A stretch of DNA of 11,470 nucleotides from Actinomycetales bacterium UBA1383 (GTDB lineage Bacteria; Actinomycetota; Actinomycetes; Actinomycetales; Actinomycetaceae): assembly GCA_002305415.1 (NCBI GenBank), contig DBQX01000034.1:5097-16566 (forward strand), read 5' to 3'. The notes below the pieces were generated by a model. The model ran no database searches. It was not told where the DNA came from and saw only the letters and a program-made list of their open reading frames with translations. This document shows, piece by piece, positions 6,759 through 11,470 of the stretch (positions within the stretch are counted from its first letter, which is position 1; each line of letters starts with the position of its first letter). Both the position numbers and the translations under genes were made by a program.

Positions 6759-6998
6759 ATGCGGGTGGTGAGTGAGGAGCAGATCCAGAAGTGGGCTGAC
6801 GAAGCCGAAGCTGGCTATGACGTCGAGGAGCTGAAGCGACGGGGCCGGGGACGTCCCGGTCGTGGAGCTGAGCCGATGCAGGTCGTTGCGGTCCGGCTGA
6901 CAGCCGAGGAGGTCGACGCCCTGGACGCGGTGGCAGCGAAGAACGACATGAGTCGGTCCGAGGCGATCCGGGCTGCTTTGGCCCATTTCGCGGCGTGA
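6759..6998 (+). CDS. Ribbon-helix-helix (CopG-type) antitoxin
   Basis: 79 residues from the ATG at 6759; GTG codons at 6765 and 6768 are alternative starts. The N-terminal part (SEEQIQKWADEAEAGYDVEEL) is acidic and helical, and RRGRGRPGRGAEP is a basic linker. The C-terminal part is a classical RHH fold: strand QVVAVRL (41-47), helix TAEEVDALDAVAAKN, turn MS and helix RSEAIRAALAHFAA. It would bind operator DNA as a dimer and neutralise the following toxin. The stop overlaps the toxin start by four bases (GTGA), the tight coupling expected in type II toxin-antitoxin pairs. The antitoxin comes first, whereas classical brnTA has the toxin first. Confidence 0.87.
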   Translation: MRVVSEEQIQKWADEAEAGYDVEELKRRGRGRPGRGAEPMQVVAVRLTAEEVDALDAVAAKNDMSRSEAIRAALAHFAA

Positions 6999-7237
6999 AG
7001 GTCCACCCGGGCGCGCTCAAGCACGGTGTCTCCTCCGAGGACGTGATCCAGGCGGCCGAGTGGTCACTGTGGATCGAGCCATTCGATGACGACGGTCCAC
7101 CCGTGCGGGAACTGCGCCTGGGTTTCGACACCAGAGCCCGCCTGCTGGAAACGGTGGTTCTTGTCTTCGAGAGCGGTGAAGAGATGGTCATCCACGCCAT
7201 GCCGGCCCGCAAGAAGTACCTCGACCTCCTGCCATAG
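6995..7237 (+). CDS. BrnT-like toxin of a type II toxin-antitoxin pair
   Basis: 80 residues starting at the GTG at 6995, inside the antitoxin stop. The chain shows the order of features of BrnT/RelE-fold ribonucleases: KHGVSSEDVIQAAEW near the N-terminus, a central RELRLGFDTRARLLETVVLV beta segment, then SGEEMVIHAMPARKKYLDLL (HAMPARKKY about 67-75). In BrnT the equivalent ending is a basic segment of the type RIISARKA with a nearby tyrosine. An mRNA-cleaving, growth-arresting activity follows from the family but is not shown here. The module lies between two copies of the dyad repeat, as toxin-antitoxin pairs often do in cassette arrays and mobile islands. Confidence 0.75.
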   Translation: MKVHPGALKHGVSSEDVIQAAEWSLWIEPFDDDGPPVRELRLGFDTRARLLETVVLVFESGEEMVIHAMPARKKYLDLLP

Positions 7238-7280
7238 CGACCGCGTCGCGCTGGGTCCATCAATGAACTCGCAGCCGGTC

Positions 7281-7309
7281 TGTGGTGTTGGAGTGTACCC
7301 AGCGACCTG
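7281..7309 (+). repeat. Dyad repeat, copy 2 (degenerate core)
   Basis: This stretch aligns with 6662-6692, differing by four substitutions and small gaps within about 30 bases (blocks TGTGG, GTTGG, GTGT, CCC, AGCG in the same order). It lies in the 131-bp gap between the toxin and the next gene, in the same orientation as the other copies. It is the weakest of the four and could be dropped without changing the others. Confidence 0.5.
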
Positions 7310-7368
7310 GAGTGACCGGACAGGGTGCTGTTGCGCGGATCATCCATCCGCCATGGAGACTGGGGTCC

Positions 7369-7914
7369 ATGACCAGTCTTGATGTTCCGGGGGATGTCGG
7401 CGCGCTGGTGTGCGGCGCGTTGAACCCTGTCCTTGAGCCTCGCGGCTTCGCCGGCGGCCAGGTCAATTCGCGCGGCGACGAGGTCGGTGTCGTGTTCTGT
7501 TCCCCTGGTTCGGAGTTCCGTGCTCGTTTCGCGAGTCTCGAGAGTGAGGACGCGGATGGTTCCGAGGCGCCGTTCTGCGTCGACGTCAACGTCTACGTCC
7601 GGGCGGGGCGGCTCGACGAGGCGCGCCTCGATGGCACCGGACTGGGCGAACTCCTGGAACGCGTCGGGCGCCCGGACCTGGCGGCCGAGGCCGCCGGACT
7701 TGACCGGCCCGCCTGTCCCCGGAGTGCCGCTCCAAGGTTCGCGTTCGCGACGTTGGTGGCCGTCGACGGCGGCGTGGAGTCGGTCCCGGCGGCGGTGGTG
7801 GGGACCAGCTCGACCGGCCCGCTCTGTGAGATGCCACTCGGGGCGGCCCTCGCCCGGGCTGCTGTCCTTCTCGATACCGTCTTCACCGCCGCCGAGCGTT
7901 CCGCGAACACCTGA
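7369..7914 (+). CDS. Unclassified 181-aa protein
   Basis: 181 residues from the ATG at 7369, preceded by GGAGACTGGGG. The frame has actinobacterial codon bias. Visible parts: LVCGALNPVLEPRGFAGGQV, a strand-like stretch DEVGVVFCSPGSEFRARFA, FCVDVNVYVRAGRLDEARL, and a helical end (LGAALARAAVLLDTVFTAAE). The opening (a helix ending LEPRGF, then hydrophobic strands) loosely recalls DUF4304-like proteins, but I would not assign it. There is no signal peptide or membrane segment. It is bracketed by dyad repeats at 7281 and 8066, so it may be a single-gene module of the array. Confidence 0.65.
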   Translation: MTSLDVPGDVGALVCGALNPVLEPRGFAGGQVNSRGDEVGVVFCSPGSEFRARFASLESEDADGSEAPFCVDVNVYVRAGRLDEARLDGTGLGELLERVGRPDLAAEAAGLDRPACPRSAAPRFAFATLVAVDGGVESVPAAVVGTSSTGPLCEMPLGAALARAAVLLDTVFTAAERSANT

Positions 7915-7951
7915 TCTCGGCTGGGGTGAACGAGGTGGGGGGTGGGGCGGG

Positions 7952-8035
7952 TCACGCGATCTGGAAGGTGTCGTCGCCGACCTGGACGACGAGTCGGAGG
8001 TGCGACGGTGAGTAGCACTCCTGCCAGAAATCCAC
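7952..8035 (-). pseudogene. C-terminal remnant of a lost gene, or a 27-aa ORF
   Basis: On the minus strand a 27-residue frame reads VDFWQECYSPSHL, then RLVVQVGDDTFQIA and a stop. Its aromatic and beta-strand pattern looks like the tail of a folded protein rather than chance translation. Upstream, the frame is closed after five more codons, and repeat copy 3 begins 31 bp further on. The simplest reading is that an exchange at the repeat removed the rest of the gene. The remaining 327-bp gap (7915-8241) holds copy 3 and a GGTGT-GA-ACACC palindrome at 8159-8170, with no other gene. Confidence 0.4.
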
Positions 8036-8065
8036 ACCGTGGCGCTGCGGTCAATGGGTTCGTGC

Positions 8066-8122
8066 CGCGGGGTTGTGGACCTGGGTGTGCCCCAGCGCCC
8101 TTGTGCAGCATCGACAAGGTGG
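8066..8122 (+). repeat. Dyad repeat, copy 3
   Basis: This copy shares a near-identical stretch, GGTGTGCCCCAGCGCCC, with copy 1, followed by TTGTGCAGCATCGACAAGG against CTGTGCAACACCTACAACG. Its dyad is CTGGG/CCCAG. The left TTGCA dyad of copies 1 and 4 is absent. It lies between the 181-aa gene (with the broken gene tail) and the regulator/membrane operon. Confidence 0.7.
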
Positions 8123-8241
8123 AGGCGGGATCGTTCAGTGTGTCCTGAGTCGGATGTCGGTGTGAACACCTCAACGCTCCGGGCTCCCCAATCGTCCGGT
8201 GGCGGCGAGGACCCGGTGTGTGACTGTGGGGTGGTCCCTCT

Positions 8242-8574
8242 TCACCTTCGGGGTCGTTTGAGGGGGGTCTGTGTGGCGGGGGCTGTCATTTCCTGGAGTG
8301 CGGCGAGGTGGCCGTGAAGGGCGTGGAGTCCGGGGGTGGTCAGGCGGGCCCAGGTGCGGGGGCGTCCGCCGAGTCCGGTGGGGCGGGTGAGGGTGACGTA
8401 GCCGGCGTCGGTGAGGGTGGCCAAGTGCTTGGACAGGACGGAGTCCGCGACGCCGAGGTCCTCGCGTAGTGCGGCGAAGTCCATGCTCTCCACGGTGGAG
8501 AGCAGCACGCAGATCCGCAGTCGGTTGGGGGAGTGGATGATCTCGTCGAAGGCTGGGGTGGTGGTGCGGGCCAT
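8242..8574 (-). CDS. Small winged-helix transcriptional regulator (ArsR/MarR-like)
   Basis: 110 residues. FDEIIHSPNRLRICVLLSTVESMDFAAL is the first part of a winged helix, and REDLGVADSVLSKHLATLTDAGYVTLTR is the helix-turn-helix with recognition helix. GGRPRTWARLTTPGLHALHGHLAAL is the wing and a dimerisation helix. This form, without metal-binding cysteines, is the kind annotated as a winged-helix transcriptional regulator in actinomycetes, usually beside a small membrane protein. The start at 8574 follows the membrane-protein stop (TGA, 8576-8578) by one base, so the two are translationally coupled. It probably represses its own operon. The signal is unknown. Confidence 0.87.
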   Translation of the reverse strand: MARTTTPAFDEIIHSPNRLRICVLLSTVESMDFAALREDLGVADSVLSKHLATLTDAGYVTLTRPTGLGGRPRTWARLTTPGLHALHGHLAALQEMTAPATQTPLKRPRR

Positions 8575-8575
8575 G

Positions 8576-9061
8576 TCAGTGGACGGAGAGCGTAGCGTCG
8601 CCGGCGCGGATGTCTGCGCGCAGTGCCGCGTCGACCCAGCGGCCGAGAATCACGGTGGCTAGAACCGTGGCGAGGGCCAGCAGGACGGTGAGCCAGGGGG
8701 GCCCGTCGGTGAACCGGATGGCTGCGGCCGCACCGATGGCAGCGACCACAAGGAACCCAAAGCCAATCCACACCGGCCGGGAGCGTGGACCGGCCTGGGC
8801 CGGGCCTACCCAGACCCCGGTGATGCGCCGGTAGAGGGTGCTGAGGGACACCGAGATCAGCATGGAGGCGACCGCCCACAGCACGATCTGAGTGGTCGGT
8901 GCGATGGCGACGCCGACGAGGATGAGCGCTATGGCGACACCCAGGGCGGGGTGATACCACCACGGGGTCACGAGCCGCGTGGCGGCGGCGTCGCGGGTAG
9001 CCGCGGCATCCCGGAGGGCGGCGGGGGCGGAGTAGCCTGCGTCTGAGGGATTGCTTTCCAT
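8576..9061 (-). CDS. Four-helix membrane protein, partner of the downstream regulator
   Basis: 161 residues from the ATG at 9061. An Ala-rich soluble N-terminus precedes four hydrophobic segments: PALGVAIALILVGVAIA, IVLWAVASMLISVSLS, WIGFGFLVVAAIGAAAAI and WLTVLLALATVLATVIL. The end is charged (GRWVDAALRADIRAGDA). No transporter signature is visible. Regulator/membrane pairs of this layout are common in actinomycetes and remain poorly characterised; the membrane protein may sense or modulate the signal read by the regulator. A frame extension up to 9271 is open but runs through repeat copy 4 and has no ribosome-binding site, so it was rejected. Confidence 0.85.
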   Translation of the reverse strand: MESNPSDAGYSAPAALRDAAATRDAAATRLVTPWWYHPALGVAIALILVGVAIAPTTQIVLWAVASMLISVSLSTLYRRITGVWVGPAQAGPRSRPVWIGFGFLVVAAIGAAAAIRFTDGPPWLTVLLALATVLATVILGRWVDAALRADIRAGDATLSVH

Positions 9062-9068
9062 GTCGGGA

Positions 9069-9098
9069 AGTCTAGGGCACGGGTTTCCGAGTCGGCAA
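9069..9098 (-). promoter_or_regulatory. Leaderless promoter of the membrane-protein/regulator operon
   Basis: On the minus strand TTGCCG (9093-9098) and TAGACT (9069-9074) are separated by 18 bp, close to the housekeeping sigma-factor consensus of actinomycetes. The -10 box ends seven bases before the ATG at 9061, so the mRNA should begin at or very near the start codon. Confidence 0.6.
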
Positions 9099-9166
9099 GT
9101 CATAGGAGGGGGCGCGAGGCGTGAGGGTGTCCCCGGCCACCGGGCCATCGTCCGTCGAGTGGCGCG

Positions 9167-9241
9167 TTGCAGAACCTCGGAAGGGACTTGACGCAACAGG
9201 CCCGGTGGCGGGCTGTGGCGTTGGGGTGTACCCCAAACACC
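9167..9241 (+). repeat. Dyad repeat, copy 4 (full form)
   Basis: TTGCA (9167-9171) and GCAACAGG (9193-9200) repeat the left dyad of copy 1 with almost the same spacing. Then, after a 7-bp deletion relative to copy 1, come CCCGGTGGCGGG and TGTGGCGTTGGGGTGTACCC, matching copy 1 at nearly every base. The stem TGGGG/CCCCA with loop TGTA is intact. After CCCCA the flank diverges from copy 1. Confidence 0.75.
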
Positions 9242-9280
9242 ACAGTCAGCGAAGGGATGCTCGGCTGGCATAAAGGGCGG

Positions 9281-9610
9281 TCACCACCACAGTGAGGTGC
9301 GTTCCACTTCACCGTTGGGGGTGTCCCAGGTGCATTGGAATCCGGGTGGTACCCACGACCACCCGAACGACGCGCCTGAGGCTCCTGGTGGGGCGACGTC
9401 GTCGCGCGTGCAGGTGGCGTCCATGCGGTGCCAGCCGACGGCGAGATAGACGGTGGCGGAGGCAGCGAGGAGGAACAGGGCAGGGAGGAGGCCAGCTGCT
9501 GTCCTCCTCCACGGCCGCCAGCGATGTGGTGCGCTGTAGTCGGTGATGTGACCGGGCTGGGCTTGTCGCGCATGACTCAGTCCCGGTTTCGATGGCGCGA
9601 GATCGCCCAC
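9281..9610 (-). CDS. Small single-pass membrane protein, start uncertain
   Basis: About 109 residues if the GTG at 9610 is used. That start overlaps the upstream gene by 34 bp and has no clear ribosome-binding site. The convincing part is a basic stretch (HRWRPWRRTAAG), one membrane helix (LLPALFLLAASATVYLAVGW) and an outer domain with two cysteines (DATCTRDD and FQCTW) suited to a disulfide, ending VERTSLWW. This would be an exported or membrane-anchored protein with its C-terminus outside. An ATG at 9573 overlaps the previous stop but opens a different frame without a membrane helix. The missing good start could mean translational coupling or a small frame lesion. Confidence 0.55.
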   Translation of the reverse strand: MGDLAPSKPGLSHARQAQPGHITDYSAPHRWRPWRRTAAGLLPALFLLAASATVYLAVGWHRMDATCTRDDVAPPGASGASFGWSWVPPGFQCTWDTPNGEVERTSLWW

Positions 9611-10152
9611 CGGAGGAGGTAGCCGAGGCCGGCCAGGACAACGACGACCAGGGCGGTGACGCCCATCCACGGTTCCAACAGTGACTCCGATCTGGTGGCC
9701 GGTTGACCGGCGTGGGGTAGGCGTGCGATCCATCGACACGCTCGGTGCCCCCGCCGAGGTGGCCGTGGCCGTCGGCCGCTGTAGGTGCGGGTGATGCCGT
9801 GGGCGCTTCTTCGCAACACCGCCACGCTAGCGGGCAGCGAGCCACCCTCGAGGAGCCGCGCCGGGTCGGCTCCACGGCGTACCGCCTCCATCACCTGCCG
9901 GCCTCGCACCTGCTCGGCGTGAAACCCTGGATGCCAGACCCTCCCCGTCACATGCTCGGCCCGATCCCGGACTCCTCGGGCCACCTCCGCCTCGACGAGT
10001 CGGGACAAGCGCTTGAAGGCGGCGTCGTACTCACGCTGGTTGTCGTACGCCGCCATTACCATGTGGCGCCGCTCCCGCCGTTCCGGATCGTAGCGGTAGT
10101 GGTGCAGCACCCACCGCTGCGCGGCATCGTCGTGCGGGTCCACCTCAGGCAT
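9577..10152 (-). CDS. Actinobacterial hypothetical protein with added C-terminal membrane helix
   Basis: 191 residues from the ATG at 10152. The N-terminal two thirds (DDAAQRWVLHHYRYDPERRE, then AYDNQREYDAAFKRLSRLVE and HVTGRVWHPGFHAEQVRGRQ, ending GGSLPASVAVLR) look like a soluble family I have seen as unnamed proteins in streptomycetes. From about residue 113 the chain becomes a low-complexity Arg/Pro-rich linker and ends with a membrane helix (GVTALVVVVLAGLGYLLRW) and a basic tail. This suggests a tail-anchored protein. No Shine-Dalgarno precedes 10152; an internal ATG at 10062 has GGGAG but would delete conserved-looking residues. The stop overlaps the next small membrane protein, so they probably form an operon. 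Confidence 0.65.
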   Translation of the reverse strand: MPEVDPHDDAAQRWVLHHYRYDPERRERRHMVMAAYDNQREYDAAFKRLSRLVEAEVARGVRDRAEHVTGRVWHPGFHAEQVRGRQVMEAVRRGADPARLLEGGSLPASVAVLRRSAHGITRTYSGRRPRPPRRGHRACRWIARLPHAGQPATRSESLLEPWMGVTALVVVVLAGLGYLLRWAISRHRNRD

Positions 10153-10165
10153 GGGACCAGCGATA

Positions 10166-10360
10166 TCACGGCCAGCCGCCGATTGGCGGCGGTTGGCGTC
10201 GGGGAATCCGCACTGTCAAGAGCCCGGGTGGGGTGCGGTGACGAGGCGGGCCTGATGCCACGATCCGTCTCCCGAGGTGTAGGAAACCGGGGTCCAAGGA
10301 ACCTCCGGATACCCAGGAGTAGGGATCCCACAAAGCCCGCAGCTGATCCTTTTTGGACAT
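10166..10360 (-). CDS. Small ORF with good ribosome-binding site, possibly a truncated gene
   Basis: 64 residues beginning MSKKDQLRALWDPYSWVSG. The ATG at 10360 has GGCGGAG eight bases upstream, a better site than its neighbours have. The first 33 or so residues look like a real protein; the rest (PPRHRTPPGLLTVRIPRRQ) looks like non-coding translation. A gene start cut off by a deletion is likely. It sits directly downstream (in its own direction) of the 10-bp periodic array, which could be its control region. Confidence 0.35.
   Translation of the reverse strand: MSKKDQLRALWDPYSWVSGGSLDPGFLHLGRRIVASGPPRHRTPPGLLTVRIPRRQPPPIGGWP
10175..10190 (-). terminator. Short perfect hairpin, terminator or operator
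   Basis: GCCGCC (10175-10180), GATT, GGCGGC (10185-10190): six G/C pairs with a 4-nt loop. It overlaps the end of the small ORF and lies 23 bp before the start of the following minus-strand gene. It could end one transcript or control the next. Confidence 0.3.
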
Positions 10361-10380
10361 CACGGCAACTCCGCCGGTGT

Positions 10381-10520
10381 GAACCTTCGCCCACCAACAC
10401 CCACGAACACACACTTTCGCCCACGAACGCCAACATTCGCCCCGATTAGCCCCGTTTCTCCCCGTTCTTCCCCGATCCACACCGTTCTTCCCCGGATCGC
10501 ACCGTTTCGCACCGGACCGA
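10381..10520. repeat. Fourteen-unit array with a strict 10-bp period
   Basis: Fourteen consecutive 10-mers are in register without a single indel. In the right eight units (10441-10520) CCG occupies positions 2-4 every time, as in CCCGTTCTTC and ACCGTTCTTC. In the left six (10381-10440) each ends in C, alternating TTCGC with AACAC or AACGC endings, and CCACGAAC occurs twice. The plus strand is strongly pyrimidine-rich with few G. The period equals about one helical turn, so a repeated protein contact on one DNA face is plausible. The array separates a small minus-strand ORF from the third recombinase. Candidate roles are operator array, iteron-like origin or recombination enhancer. Confidence 0.7.
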
Positions 10521-10609
10521 TCAGGCTCGGCGAGCGGAATCTGTAGAAACTCTCAGAATCGCCGTGTGTGGTTCCGTTCCCTTCCGACGTTGCGTGCAAT
10601 CGTGCCGCC

Positions 10610-11206
10610 GTGGACACTCCTCACATCGTCGGTCTCGCCCGCGTCTCCACCCACGCCCAGGACACGCAACTCCAGCTCGACGCCCTCCGGGACGCCGGCT
10701 GCACGCAGATCTTCGAGGAGCATGTCTCCACCCGCAGCACCGCCCGCCCCGGACTCGAGGCCGCACTGGCGAACCTCCAGTCCGGTGACACCCTCGCCGT
10801 CTGGAAGCTCGACCGCCTCGGCCGCTCCGTGAAGGACGTCCTCATCATCGCGGACGACCTCCACTCCCGCGGTGTCGAACTCCGTATCCTTACCGGCACG
10901 CTCGCGGGTACCTACAAGCCCACCGGAGAGGGCAAGTTCTTCTTCACGATGATCGCGGCGTTCGCCGAACTCGAGCGTGACATCATCCGCGAACGCACCC
11001 TCGCCGGCATCGCCGCGGCCCGCGCCCGCGGCAGCGTCTTCGGCCGCCCGCGGGTCATCACGCCCGAGATGGCCGCCGAGGCCCGCGACCGCCGCGCACG
11101 CGGGGAGACCCTCCTGTCGATCGCGAAAGCGCTCGGTGTCTCCCGCACGAGCGTCTCCCGCTACGTCGACGACGGCGCGGCCACCCGCCCGGCGACGTCG
11201 CCCTGA
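10610..11206 (+). CDS. Serine recombinase (resolvase/invertase family), intact catalytic site
   Basis: 198 residues from the GTG at 10610. The chain opens VDTPHIVGLARVSTHAQDTQLQL with nucleophile Ser13. It continues with Arg46 (TARPGLEAAL), WKLDRLGRSV (Arg69, Arg72), the GEGKFFFTMIAAFAELERD segment, IIRERTLAGIAAARARG and a C-terminal helix-turn-helix (TLLSIAKALGVSRTSVSRYV). All catalytic positions are present. An in-frame GTG at 10568 would add 14 unlikely residues. No ribosome-binding site precedes 10610, so a leaderless mRNA is possible. A TTGCGTGCAA palindrome (10590-10599) lies just upstream and may be a binding site. It differs clearly from the other two recombinases, so it is not a recent duplicate. 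Confidence 0.92.
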   Translation: MDTPHIVGLARVSTHAQDTQLQLDALRDAGCTQIFEEHVSTRSTARPGLEAALANLQSGDTLAVWKLDRLGRSVKDVLIIADDLHSRGVELRILTGTLAGTYKPTGEGKFFFTMIAAFAELERDIIRERTLAGIAAARARGSVFGRPRVITPEMAAEARDRRARGETLLSIAKALGVSRTSVSRYVDDGAATRPATSP

Positions 11207-11221
11207 CGCCGCGCCGCCGCC

Positions 11222-11247
11222 GACAGCCGCCAACTGGCGCCGCTGTC
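11222..11247 (+). terminator. Hairpin terminator of the third recombinase
   Basis: GACAGC (11222-11227) with CGCC (11228-11231) pairs with GGCG (11236-11239) and GCTGTC (11242-11247), leaving an AACT loop and a CC bulge. The ten-pair stem begins 15 bp after the stop. It lacks a T-tract, as is usual in this group. Confidence 0.6.
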
Positions 11248-11260
11248 ATGAGGAGGTCAC

Positions 11261-11281
11261 ATGCGGGAGGTCCAAGAGTGA
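11261..11281 (+). other. Possible six-codon leader ORF or relic of a gene start
   Basis: ATG CGG GAG GTC CAA GAG TGA is preceded by AGGAGG four bases upstream, the strongest ribosome-binding site in the window. It lies between the terminator and the operator, ahead of the probable promoter of the next gene. A relic of a displaced gene is as likely as a functional leader. Confidence 0.25.
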
Positions 11282-11288
11282 GACATCA

Positions 11289-11318
11289 GTACCAAAGTCC
11301 CTGGTACACTCGTACCAG
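11289..11318 (+). promoter_or_regulatory. Palindromic operator with three half-sites
   Basis: CTGGTAC (11301-11307), ACTC, GTACCAG (11312-11318) is a perfect 7-bp inverted repeat. A further GTACCA half-site (11289-11294) makes a second, 7-bp-spaced palindrome with TGGTAC. A -10-like TAGTGT follows at 11326-11331. This layout is typical of operators bound by dimeric repressors such as TetR- or GntR-type proteins, and it should control the amidinotransferase-like gene. Confidence 0.65.
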
Positions 11319-11327
11319 AATGAGCTA

Positions 11328-11351
11328 GTGTGTGATCCAAGGAACACACAC
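11328..11351 (+). promoter_or_regulatory. Leader hairpin directly before the ribosome-binding site
   Basis: GTGTGTG (11328-11334) and CACACAC (11345-11351) can form a 7-bp stem with a 10-nt loop. The next bases are AAAGGAG, the Shine-Dalgarno of the following gene. If transcribed as a whole, the hairpin would abut the ribosome site. If transcription starts near 11335-11340, only the right arm is present. Confidence 0.4.
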
Positions 11352-11363
11352 AAAGGAGTGACC

Positions 11364-11470
11364 ATGACGAAGATCGTCAACTCGTGGAATGACTTCGATC
11401 CGTTGAAGCACGTGATCGTGGGGCGTGCGGACTTCTCGGGGATCCCGGACGAGGAGCCGGCGACGTCTGG
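11364..11470 (+). CDS. Amidinotransferase-like protein, N-terminal part only
   Basis: The first 35 codons are visible: MTKIVNSWNDFDPLKHVIVG, then RADFSGIPDEEPATS. The pattern N-x-W/E-DPL-x-x-VIVG followed by IP is the conserved opening of the arginine:glycine/inosamine-phosphate amidinotransferase family (StrB1-, GATM- and CyrA-like). These enzymes move an amidino group from arginine to an amine through a catalytic cysteine, which would lie far beyond the window. AAAGGAG lies five to six bases before the ATG. The acceptor cannot be told from this part. In actinomycetes such genes occur in secondary-metabolite clusters and in guanidino-compound metabolism. Confidence 0.72.
   Translation, partial: MTKIVNSWNDFDPLKHVIVGRADFSGIPDEEPATS

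Noticed and set aside
6586..8169. A 527-codon open frame on the minus strand
   Set aside because: It lies opposite the toxin-antitoxin pair and the 181-aa gene, runs through the dyad repeats, is Arg/Pro/Ser-rich and shows no domain. It is a shadow of high-GC coding DNA.
9100..9573. Minus-strand frame from the ATG overlapping the stop at 9577
   Set aside because: Although its start overlap looks like coupling, its sequence is low-complexity Ser/Pro/Gly without the membrane helix and cysteines seen in the alternative frame.
10191..10210. A fifth copy of the dyad repeat
   Set aside because: Only TGGCGT-GGGG agrees (about 13 of 22 aligned positions) and the right arm is missing; too weak to count.
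10381..10520. CRISPR array
   Set aside because: Units are 10 bp and contiguous, with no spacers of 25-40 bp and no Cas genes nearby.

Overview
The window looks like chromosomal DNA of a high-GC Gram-positive actinomycete. GC is high throughout, several starts are GTG, and several genes have a -10 hexamer so close to the start codon that the mRNA is probably leaderless. Parts of the protein content (a regulator plus small membrane protein pair, an RHH/BrnT-like toxin-antitoxin, small unclassified families) are also typical of Streptomyces- or Nocardiopsis-like genomes. The genus cannot be fixed from this sequence.

Layout. Positions 1-1451 hold a housekeeping-style divergent pair: a VOC-fold ring-cleaving dioxygenase (minus strand, running off the left edge) and a MarR regulator, with a small inverted repeat between them. 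From about 1665 to 11206 the DNA is an accessory region with three serine-recombinase genes. The first (1665-2231) has lost its catalytic serine. The second (6005-6583, minus) and third (10610-11206) keep all catalytic residues. Between the first and second lie three minus-strand genes: an unclassified 386-aa protein, an AbiTii-domain protein (abortive-infection type), and a membrane-anchored pentapeptide-repeat protein. This is a plausible phage-defence cluster.

Right of the second recombinase, which points left, a dyad repeat occurs four times in the same orientation (about 6662, 7281, 8074 and 9214). It separates accessory modules: a type II toxin-antitoxin pair, a 181-aa unknown protein, and a regulator plus membrane-protein operon. 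The first and last copies also share a second dyad built on TTGCA and GCAACA. A recombinase pointing away from an adjacent site, followed by modules punctuated by repeats, resembles an integron with a serine recombinase in place of a tyrosine integrase. This is the main hypothesis of the report. It rests on repeats seen by eye, and the function is inferred.

Further right are two small minus-strand membrane-associated proteins and a 457-bp stretch with a strictly 10-bp-periodic array (10381-10520). Then come the third recombinase with a terminator hairpin and, at the right edge, the start of an amidinotransferase-like gene behind a strong palindromic operator and a leader hairpin. The right edge probably returns to metabolic genes.
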